From: Bacteroidales bacterium UBA4417
GTDB taxonomy: Bacteria; Bacteroidota; Bacteroidia; Bacteroidales; UBA4417
NCBI GenBank assembly: GCA_002389705.1
Contig: DGQJ01000197.1
Location: 348-13,495 of the forward strand
Length of the DNA stretch: 13,148 bases
Direction of reading: 5' to 3'
The position numbers and the translations under genes are program-made. Numbering within the stretch: position 1 is the stretch's first letter; each line of letters opens with the position of its first letter. Below the pieces are notes generated by a model. It saw only the letters and a program-made list of their open reading frames with translations, had not been told where the DNA came from and did not search any database. Positions 6,033-13,148 of this stretch are shown here, piece after piece.

Positions 6033-8102
6033 TCACTTTTTGTTATTCACTATTCGTTTATAAGCGTTGTACCCTTCATTCAGGAACATGATATATGAAG
6101 CGATATCGAGATCGTACGCATGCGGCTGAACCAGTGATTTGCCGTCGCCATCCAAAATGGCATAGAAAGGCTGTGCATTAGCGCCAAACTTCTCAATCTG
6201 TATCTCAGTGTTTTTCTGGCCCAGCAACCTCACTTCACGTCCGGCTTTGTTGATATACCATTCTTCTTTCGGCATTTCAATTACCTTATCATCCACATAC
6301 AGGGCAACAATGATGAAATTCTCACGCAGCCGATTCAGAACTTCCGGATCGCTCCAAACGCGGTTTTCCATTTCGCGGCAATTGGTGCAGCCGTGACCGG
6401 TAAAATCGACAAATACAGGCTTATTCAAGACTTTGGAAGCTTTTAGAGCTTCATCGTAATCAAAATATCCCTTCAGACCATGTGGTAATTTCAGTGCTGT
6501 ATTGCTGTATTTTGTAGCATCGGCAATATTCCCTTTACTTTCAGTACCACCGTTGCCTGTATTTTCGCGCACAATAGCAGTAATATCAAAATCCTGTGTT
6601 TCCATAGGAGGAAGCCATCCGGAAATACCTTTCAATGGTGCGCCCCAAAGTCCGGGAACCAGGTAAATTACGAAAGTAAAAGTGGCTATAATGAGCACTA
6701 GACGCGGGAACGATTTCACCACCGGGTATTCGCTGTCGTGTGGGAATTTGATTTTCCCCAGCAGGTAAAATCCCATCATGGTGAAAATCACAATCCAGAA
6801 TCCAAGATAGATTTCACGATCGAGAATTCCCCAATGGTAAGTCTGGTCAGGAACGTTCAGGAATTTAAGTGCGAAGGCAAGTTCGATAAAGCCTAATACC
6901 ACTTTCACCGAATTGAGCCATCCGCCCGACTTGGGCATTTTATTAAGCCATTGTGGAAACAAGGCGAACAAAGTGAATGGCAACGCAAAAGCCAGTGAGA
7001 AGCCAAGCATTCCGATTATGGGCCTGAGTATCTGTCCGCCAACGGACTGCACCAGGATGGTTCCTACGATGGGACCAGTGCAACTGAACGATACCAGCAC
7101 CAATGTAAATGCCATAAATAAAGTGCCGATGGTTCCTCCTTTATCCTCAGCCGAAACAGATTTATTAACTAACCAGTTTGGCATAGTAATTTCGAAATAC
7201 CCGAAAAAAGTAGCGGCAAAAATCACAAAGATTAGGAAGAATAGTACATTGGGTATCCAATGCGTGCTAATCCAGTTGCTGAACTCGGCGCCAAAAAGTA
7301 CGGCAACCAGGGTACCGAAAAGGGTGTAAATGGCAATGATTGATATTCCGTAAATTGAAGCCTGTACTTTGCCGTTTGAACCTGCTTTCATAAAGTAGGA
7401 AACCGTCATGGGGATCATCGGGAAAACGCAGGGCGTAAGTATGGCGATAAGTCCCGCACCGAAGGCCAGCAGGAAAAACCACCACAGCGATTGTGTCGCT
7501 GAGCCTGTAGCCTGGTTATCTGTTACTGATGCTACAGCAGTCGGAACTGAAACCGACTGCTTCACAGTATCATTCGTAGTTGTTGTTGTATCAGCTTGTA
7601 CAACTTTAGTCTCTTGTTTACTTGTCTTCGCTCCTTCGAGGGTAAATGAGAACTCTATGTCGCCGGGTATGCAGCTGTTATCGTTGCAAGACTGATACGA
7701 CATCGATCCTTTAAGCGTAACAGGCTTATTACTTGTTATTTTGACATTTTGTGTAAATACAACCTTGGCCACAAAGTACTTAACCTTCATTTCGAACATG
7801 GGGTCGTATTCTTCATGGCTTTTGGGTTCGGCTACTTTCCCAATCAGTTTTGCCCCGCTAACTTTATCGAAGTTAAATTGCAGCGGCAACGGGCCATTCT
7901 CAGGCAAATGCTGCGCATATAAATGCCAGCCCTGGTCGATGTTGGCTATGAACTGCAATTCCGCTGTAGTATCGTTGAAACGATTTGTTTTAAACGACCA
8001 TTTTACCGGCTCCAGCATCTGTGCTGAAACTTTCTGAAAAGCCAGTATCAGCAACAATACCCAAAGACTGCTTTTGATAATTTTATTCATTCCGTAACTC
8101 AT
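6033..8102 (-). CDS. dsbD: Thiol:disulfide interchange protein DsbD
   Basis: This inner-membrane protein passes electrons from cytoplasmic thioredoxin to periplasmic thiol proteins. All three expected modules are present in 689 residues. A signal peptide (about 1-28, ending KVSAQ) is followed by a periplasmic N-terminal domain (about 30-158) with the cysteine pair C139/C144 in SCNDNSC. A Thr/Ser/Val-rich linker follows (about 160-205). The CcdA-like membrane domain (about 206-485) carries its two redox cysteines in TPCVFPMIP (C225) and SFSCTGPIVG (C341). A C-terminal thioredoxin domain (about 545-689) has the CxxC site GCTNCREME (C572/C575). All six key cysteines are intact. The ATG at 8100-8102 is used here; an ATG four codons later (8088-8090) gives a more typical signal peptide and is equally plausible. 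It lies 30 bp after the M16 peptidase stop, so the two genes are very likely one operon. Confidence 0.93.
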   Translation of the reverse strand: MSYGMNKIIKSSLWVLLLILAFQKVSAQMLEPVKWSFKTNRFNDTTAELQFIANIDQGWHLYAQHLPENGPLPLQFNFDKVSGAKLIGKVAEPKSHEEYDPMFEMKVKYFVAKVVFTQNVKITSNKPVTLKGSMSYQSCNDNSCIPGDIEFSFTLEGAKTSKQETKVVQADTTTTTNDTVKQSVSVPTAVASVTDNQATGSATQSLWWFFLLAFGAGLIAILTPCVFPMIPMTVSYFMKAGSNGKVQASIYGISIIAIYTLFGTLVAVLFGAEFSNWISTHWIPNVLFFLIFVIFAATFFGYFEITMPNWLVNKSVSAEDKGGTIGTLFMAFTLVLVSFSCTGPIVGTILVQSVGGQILRPIIGMLGFSLAFALPFTLFALFPQWLNKMPKSGGWLNSVKVVLGFIELAFALKFLNVPDQTYHWGILDREIYLGFWIVIFTMMGFYLLGKIKFPHDSEYPVVKSFPRLVLIIATFTFVIYLVPGLWGAPLKGISGWLPPMETQDFDITAIVRENTGNGGTESKGNIADATKYSNTALKLPHGLKGYFDYDEALKASKVLNKPVFVDFTGHGCTNCREMENRVWSDPEVLNRLRENFIIVALYVDDKVIEMPKEEWYINKAGREVRLLGQKNTEIQIEKFGANAQPFYAILDGDGKSLVQPHAYDLDIASYIMFLNEGYNAYKRIVNNKK

Positions 8103-8132
8103 TTATAGCATTTTAAGAAACTGGATCAAATT

Positions 8133-10940
8133 TTATTTCTCAGGACTCATTACAATTTCAGCGATATTACCCTGCGAGAATATTTTTTTTGCAAAATCAC
8201 GGATCATGGCTGGTGTAACCGATGCAACTATTTTGTCATATTTGGTATGTGTATCAATCCCAAGCGTAAAAAGGCCCGAAATTGTTTCTGACCAATAATC
8301 GTTATTAAGCAATTGTTCCTGATGATCTTTTAAGGAAAATTCTTTGACCTTGCTCACATATTCTTCGCCCGGACTTTGAACTTTTATCCTGTTAATTTCA
8401 TCATAAACCAACCCTAACAGCTTCGCGGCCTTGGCCGGATCAGTATCAAAGCTTACCTGGAAACTGAAAGTCTCTTTGGGGAATTTGTTTAGGTTTCCCT
8501 GCACAGCCACACCATAGCTGCCCCCTTCTTTTTCGCGGATGTTTTCGGTATAAATAATGGTAAGCACACTTTGCAGATAATTCATCAATATCATGTTTTC
8601 GAGCGTATACGGTATTTTTCCTGTATAAATCGCTACCACGGTTGTTTTGGGAGTTTGCAGCTTTTTATCGAAATGGCTTATAATCTTTCCTTTCTCTGGA
8701 TTTATTCCCAGGTCTTTAAATTTTTCATTACGTTTCATGGAAGGCAAGCTTCCGAGGTAGGTTTCCACCAAAGTACTTATACTATCGGCATTCACATTTC
8801 CGGTGATAAAAAAGGTAAAGTCGCTGGCATCAGCGAAACGGTTTTTATATAATTCCATAACCTTGTTATAATCAACCTTACTCAACAGGTCGAGGTTCAT
8901 GTTACGTCCCCGTGGATTATTGTTTGTCATTATTTTGGTTATGGTATCCCTCAGGCTCATCATAGGATTTAATGAAGCATTTTCTATCCTGGATTTTGTG
9001 TTCGATTTCCAGGTATCAAAGGCATCCTGGTCCATACGTGGCTGAGTAAAGTATAGGTAAGTGAGTTGCATCATAGTTTCAAAATCTCTTGGCGACGACT
9101 GCCCGGTAATTTTTTCATTTAACCTGTTTACCGAGGGATTCACATCAACCATTTTGCCTGTCAGGAACTTGTCAAGCTCGATATTGCTCAGCTGCCCAAC
9201 GCCACCCAGTGGAATAACATTATTGATTGCCATGGCCGAAGGTATATCCGCATCGCTGAATAATGATGACCCTCCCGGGCTGTAGGACGACATGAGGATC
9301 TGATCCTTTTTGAAATCTGTTTTTTTAATCAAAACTTTTACCCCGTTCGAAAGTGTCCACTGGGTGTACCCGAATGGTTTTTGTTCCTTCTTCGTTATTT
9401 TACCGGCTACAGGTTTTTTATCCAATAAAGGTTTATCCGAAACGGCATCAACGTAAGGGCTGATTTTTTCATTCCTTATTTCATTCCAGGCAGTAAGTAT
9501 CTGTTCACGCGTAGGCAGAATCAAGTCATCCTTCTTAGGCCCGGTTACAACAAATACCATATTAGTATCGGTTACGAAGGTTTTAGCCAACTGGTTTACC
9601 TGCCCAATGGTGATAGCAGCTAACTGGCTCTTAATGAAATTATATTCCCATTCTATACCCGGCGCAGGTTCATTGGTGAGAAATAATTCAACATATTTGT
9701 TCACATAGTAGGCGTTATCCTGTTTTTCGCGTTCATTGAAAGTGGTTTCATACCCTCTGAGAATACTTATTTTTGCGCGTCCAAATTCGCTTTCGAGAAA
9801 CCCATACTTACGCAGACGCTCATTTTCAGTAATCAGCGCACGAAGTGCAACTTCCGAATCTTTATTGCTCCTTGGGGCGGCACTTACAGCCCATGCCCAT
9901 TTTGTTGGTGTAAGAATGAAATCGCTCATTCTACCAAAAGCCCCGGTGAAAGGAGGATCAGGTTGTTGTGAAAGTTCATACATACGTTGGTTAAACATGG
10001 TTGCAGCCAGGTTATTAATAAGCTGGATTCTCATATATTCCGGGCTCGTTTTCATTGCATCCGGTGTAGCGTCTTTCTTGCAGAAAATATTAACCAATGT
10101 CCTGGTTACTTCCGGATCGCTGGCAACTGATACCATCGGATCCGTATTATTGGGTATCTGGAACTGAGGACGAGGAGCAGCATTAACAGGGGCTGGTATA
10201 TCAGCAAAAAGCTGTTTTATTTTTAATTCGATCTTATCCACATCAATATCACCTGCCACGATAATAGCCTGTAAGTCAGGACGGTACCACTTTTTATAAT
10301 AATCCCTGAGATCCTGGTAAACAAAGTTGTTGATCACCTCAATGAGGCCTATTGGTAAACGTTCAGCATACTGGGTTCCGGCAAATACTTCTTTAATATA
10401 TTGAGCCTGTACCCGCCTGTCGCCGGTGTTTGTGGTTCGCCATTCTTCACGGATCACACCGCGTTCATCATCAATATCTTTGTCTGTAAGCGATACAAAT
10501 CCCGACCAATCGTGTAACACAAGTAAGGCAGTATCAACAATTCCTTCGCGGTTTACGGGGATATTGGATAGATTATAAACAGTCTGATCCAGACCAGTCG
10601 CCGCATTAACATTTTGCCCGAACTTGATACCTTTCTTTTCAAGTTCCTGTATCATCGTATTGCCAGGGAAATTCTTAGTCCCGTTAAAACACATATGTTC
10701 CAGGAAATGTGCCAGACCCCGTTGGGTCTCTTCCTCCAGGATTGAGCCAACTCTTTGGACAATAAAAAACTCGGCACGTTGCTTTGGCAGTTCGTTATGG
10801 CGGATATAATAGGTTAATCCGTTGCTGAGTTTACCGGTCCTTACCAAAGGATCGGTTGGGATAGGCTGTCCCTGTTGTGCCAGGCTGCAAAAGGAAGATA
10901 AAATTAGTGTTATAAAAGGCAAAAAGAATTGTATTTTCAT
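8133..10940 (-). CDS. Secreted M16 family zinc metallopeptidase
   Basis: This is a 935-residue insulinase/pitrilysin-type peptidase with the usual two-repeat architecture. The chosen start is the ATG at 10938-10940, which puts MKIQFFLP at the head of a signal peptide cleaved near CSLAQ. An ATG-initiated form 9 residues longer (10967) is less likely. The first repeat (about 35-180) carries the inverted zinc motif HFLEH (H78, E81 as catalytic base, H82) and the third ligand E159 in DDERGVI, exactly 76 residues on, as expected for the family. A first M16_C-like segment follows (about 213-390, including YYKKWYRPDLQAIIVAGDID). The second half (from about 526, TLSNGVKVLIKK) repeats the fold but lacks HxxEH, as normal for the non-catalytic partner repeat. 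It probably degrades peptides or unfolded proteins in the periplasm. It is the first gene of a probable M16-dsbD unit. No Shine-Dalgarno sequence is obvious. Confidence 0.93.
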   Translation of the reverse strand: MKIQFFLPFITLILSSFCSLAQQGQPIPTDPLVRTGKLSNGLTYYIRHNELPKQRAEFFIVQRVGSILEEETQRGLAHFLEHMCFNGTKNFPGNTMIQELEKKGIKFGQNVNAATGLDQTVYNLSNIPVNREGIVDTALLVLHDWSGFVSLTDKDIDDERGVIREEWRTTNTGDRRVQAQYIKEVFAGTQYAERLPIGLIEVINNFVYQDLRDYYKKWYRPDLQAIIVAGDIDVDKIELKIKQLFADIPAPVNAAPRPQFQIPNNTDPMVSVASDPEVTRTLVNIFCKKDATPDAMKTSPEYMRIQLINNLAATMFNQRMYELSQQPDPPFTGAFGRMSDFILTPTKWAWAVSAAPRSNKDSEVALRALITENERLRKYGFLESEFGRAKISILRGYETTFNEREKQDNAYYVNKYVELFLTNEPAPGIEWEYNFIKSQLAAITIGQVNQLAKTFVTDTNMVFVVTGPKKDDLILPTREQILTAWNEIRNEKISPYVDAVSDKPLLDKKPVAGKITKKEQKPFGYTQWTLSNGVKVLIKKTDFKKDQILMSSYSPGGSSLFSDADIPSAMAINNVIPLGGVGQLSNIELDKFLTGKMVDVNPSVNRLNEKITGQSSPRDFETMMQLTYLYFTQPRMDQDAFDTWKSNTKSRIENASLNPMMSLRDTITKIMTNNNPRGRNMNLDLLSKVDYNKVMELYKNRFADASDFTFFITGNVNADSISTLVETYLGSLPSMKRNEKFKDLGINPEKGKIISHFDKKLQTPKTTVVAIYTGKIPYTLENMILMNYLQSVLTIIYTENIREKEGGSYGVAVQGNLNKFPKETFSFQVSFDTDPAKAAKLLGLVYDEINRIKVQSPGEEYVSKVKEFSLKDHQEQLLNNDYWSETISGLFTLGIDTHTKYDKIVASVTPAMIRDFAKKIFSQGNIAEIVMSPEK

Positions 10941-11286
10941 CCGGGATTGTTTTAAGACAGTTAACATTAATTTGCTTAAATTCGATATTGGTTATTTTGC
11001 GATTTAAGGGTTTGGGCAACTAAATTTATTTTATGGAATTCCTTGTTTGTGTTGAGAGGCTTTCATTCCCCATGTAAACGTTGCCTTTTGCTTCCTGCCG
11101 TTAACCAGGCGGCAGGAAGCGCAGGCAAATGATGCAGGCAGAAGTGTAATTACTTAAAAACAATACTACCAATCCTGTAGTGCATCTGACCAAATAAACC
11201 AAACCTCAACCAACCAAACTTTTCAAAGAACCCTTAACAGGTTTTATTTTTGAATGCCGGTTACCTACAGATAATCAGCTAAATAG
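10941..11286. other. Spacer between TlpA-like and M16 genes
   Basis: This non-coding stretch must carry the 3' end of the TlpA-like gene and the promoter and leader of the M16 gene, both on the minus strand. Its main structure is the GC-rich hairpin at 11081-11128. The part at 11190-11220 is rich in C and A on the plus strand. I found no clear TTTG/TAnnTTTG promoter pair. Confidence 0.5.
11081..11128. repeat. Strong GC-rich hairpin / palindromic element
   Basis: A perfect 11-bp inverted repeat (GCTTCCTGCCG at 11090-11100, CGGCAGGAAGC at 11110-11120) with a 9-base loop is extended by an outer 6-bp stem (TTGCCT at 11081-11086, AGGCAA at 11123-11128) across a small internal loop (TTT against GC). 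A short direct repeat GCAGGCA (11121-11127 and 11134-11140) flanks it on one side. No T tract follows on either strand, and it lies about 160 bp past the TlpA-like stop, so it is not a textbook terminator. It may be an mRNA-processing or 3'-protecting structure, or one copy of a dispersed REP-like palindrome. Confidence 0.7.
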
Positions 11287-13148
11287 CTATTTAATGGATT
11301 CAATCATTGCATTCATTTCGTCGAGAAGCTTACCTTCATTGGTTTCGGCACCGGTAATTTTATACCTGAGGTTCCCGTTTTTGTCGATGATGCATTTGGT
11401 GGGGATACTGTTCATTTTAAAAGCGGCTGCTGTTTTGCTCTGGCTATCCATTAGTACTTGGAAAGGGTAATTATTTTGTGTTAAAAACTCTTTCACCTTG
11501 TCCAGGTTTTCCTGTGCTGTAGCAAATCTTTCAAAAGTATCGACAAACAAAATCTTAATATCGGGATTGCTCTGGTAAGTTTCCTGTAACTTTTTCATTC
11601 CCGGGAAACTGGCTTTGCAAGGTCCGCACCAGGTAGCCCAGAAATCGAGTATCACTATCTTTCCTTTAAAATCGTCGATACTTACCGGTTTCCCATCAAG
11701 GTCGTTGAGTGTAAATTTGGGGCATGGTTCGTTCAGCATGGTAGCTGCCAATGATTTTTTAAGCTCATCTATCTGCGACTTTTTTACTGTTTTGATATAC
11801 GCGTCGAACCCTGCATCACTTTTGTTTTCTTTCACATAGATGCGTTTCAGCACTTCTATCATTTCAGGTTTCCAGGCTCCGGTGGCGACTAGTTTTTCAA
11901 CTTCGGCTTTACATTTTGCCGGTGGCAATACCTTTTCTGCTAAGAGGCTATAGTGGGTATTCAAATCAGGATTCTTCCAGAAACCAGATGGTAACATGTG
12001 CAAATAATTCATTGCATCCTGCATACAGGTGAATGCTTTTTTGTCGTTGCCATACTGTGAGTACATGCCGGCGCAGAAATCTGAAAATGTTACCAATGCA
12101 TTGATCGCCACTGACTTTTTCCAGTCCTGTGTCATGTATTGATCATCTGTTGTTGATTGTAGTGGTTTGCCTTCGTTGATTAGCCGGAGCCGTTCTTTAT
12201 AACAAGCAATGTACGCAAGCGCCTGCTTTTCTGTAAAATCAGGATACTTATTTCGGGTTAACAATTCATCCAATTCACTCCTGTAAGAATAATAGATGGA
12301 TGGTGAGGTTTCAGGCGTAAGCTTATATTGCTGCCGGTATTTTTTATAGTCATCAAGCTTATCATTCTGTAATAACGCAACCAGGAAAGTACTTCTTGTA
12401 GGTCGTGGAGAACCACCGGTCCCCGACAGAGATAATTTATTCTCGAAAGTTGATTTGTTGAAATTGTCGATGTAAGTATTCATCAGGGCTTCCTTCTTAG
12501 CCAAATCCTGCTCTGCGTTAAACTCATCCCATGCATTGCTCATCGTCTCGTACCAGCCACCTGTAGGAAATTTTTCCTTAATTTGCCCGGCGAAGTATTT
12601 GCTTAATCCTTTCAGATTTAAACCGTTCGTGAGTATAGAAACTATACGGTAATCCGTTTCAGATTTCAAACCTCGCTCAAACAATTTATTTAGCTCATTG
12701 GTAACAAAAGCATTATAGCCTGCAGGATCAGATGCTTTCATGGCAACAGACAGATGCTCTATTACCCTGTTGAAAGCATCGGGATAGATTTCCAGTTCCC
12801 TTCGAAAATATTCAGTAGCTTTCTTTTTATTTGACAAGCCCAGGTTATTGTAGTACCACTCACCCAGGTATTTACCTAAGAAATAATTACTGTAACTATA
12901 TTCAATTCCCTCGCGGGTATAAAGAGGGGTAACATATCCCACACTATCGTTAATATCTACTTTTCCTGATGTAAGTACCAGTTTTCTATCCTGCATTTCC
13001 CAATTGACAGTGCCGGAAGTAAAATTGAAGGTTACAGCCCTGGTCAGGCTATCGGTGGCTATTGTACCTTCATACCGTTTACCATTTTTTATTAATTTGA
13101 TATCGATTTGTTTATTTTGAGTAGCGGATTCAAAAACTATATCATCTT
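11287..13148 (-). CDS. TlpA/ResA-like thioredoxin domain protein, 5' partial
   Basis: The frame stays open from the ATG at 12994-12996 for 50 more codons to the right edge, so the gene starts outside the window and 619 residues are visible. The C-terminal domain (the last 150 residues or so) is a TlpA/AhpC-TSA type thioredoxin. It starts with NEPCPKFTLNDLDGKPV, has the active site FWATWCGPC (WCGPC encoded at 11617-11631) and the cis-proline segment MNSIPTKCII. Such proteins are usually exported thiol reductases that are recharged by a DsbD/CcdA-type membrane protein, and a dsbD lies two genes downstream on the same strand. The visible N-terminal 50 residues look beta-rich, and the long middle part is mostly helical and might be TPR-like, a layout common in Bacteroidota TlpA relatives. 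Two cysteines are extra to the CxxC: one in NEPCP and one right after the cis-proline. The stop is TAG at 11287-11289. Confidence 0.88.
   Translation of the reverse strand, partial: DDIVFESATQNKQIDIKLIKNGKRYEGTIATDSLTRAVTFNFTSGTVNWEMQDRKLVLTSGKVDINDSVGYVTPLYTREGIEYSYSNYFLGKYLGEWYYNNLGLSNKKKATEYFRRELEIYPDAFNRVIEHLSVAMKASDPAGYNAFVTNELNKLFERGLKSETDYRIVSILTNGLNLKGLSKYFAGQIKEKFPTGGWYETMSNAWDEFNAEQDLAKKEALMNTYIDNFNKSTFENKLSLSGTGGSPRPTRSTFLVALLQNDKLDDYKKYRQQYKLTPETSPSIYYSYRSELDELLTRNKYPDFTEKQALAYIACYKERLRLINEGKPLQSTTDDQYMTQDWKKSVAINALVTFSDFCAGMYSQYGNDKKAFTCMQDAMNYLHMLPSGFWKNPDLNTHYSLLAEKVLPPAKCKAEVEKLVATGAWKPEMIEVLKRIYVKENKSDAGFDAYIKTVKKSQIDELKKSLAATMLNEPCPKFTLNDLDGKPVSIDDFKGKIVILDFWATWCGPCKASFPGMKKLQETYQSNPDIKILFVDTFERFATAQENLDKVKEFLTQNNYPFQVLMDSQSKTAAAFKMNSIPTKCIIDKNGNLRYKITGAETNEGKLLDEMNAMIESIK

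Overview
The window looks like chromosomal DNA of a Bacteroidota bacterium, probably from the Bacteroidales/Marinilabiliales side. The evidence is the gene set: a TlpA-like thioredoxin protein with a long helical N-terminal part, a two-repeat M16 zinc peptidase, a DsbD with the compact Bacteroidota layout, a PAS-LuxR regulator and a DUF1254/DUF1214 lipoprotein. AT-rich leaders without clear Shine-Dalgarno sequences agree with this. The genus cannot be named from the sequence alone.

Left part (1-2183, + strand): a large carbohydrate-enzyme-like protein with an apparent TIM barrel. It has no in-frame stop back to base 1, so its true start lies outside the window. It is followed by an accessory-looking stretch (2184-3286). 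This holds a tandem array of about 12.7 units of 21 bp (2380-2643) that runs directly into the start codon of a small helix-turn-helix gene. That gene is broken by a frameshift and a nonsense codon (2645-3084) and is followed by a good intrinsic terminator. The array plus decayed regulator is the most unusual part of the window.

Middle part (3251-5189, - strand): a terminator-like hairpin, a DUF1254/DUF1214 lipoprotein and its AT-rich leader.

Right part (5190-13148, all - strand): read in the direction of transcription, a TlpA/ResA-like thioredoxin protein (5' end outside the window), a 346-bp spacer with a strong GC-rich hairpin, a secreted M16 peptidase, a DsbD transmembrane reductant carrier 30 bp after it, and a LuxR-type regulator about 100 bp further on. 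M16 and dsbD are very likely co-transcribed. DsbD would bring electrons across the inner membrane and could keep periplasmic thioredoxin-like proteins such as the neighbouring TlpA-like protein reduced, while the M16 peptidase suggests a periplasmic protein or peptide turnover role. The regulator at the end of the run may or may not control it.

Apart from the repeat/HTH region, the unassigned glycosidase-like protein and two hairpin elements, the window reads as ordinary chromosomal gene content.
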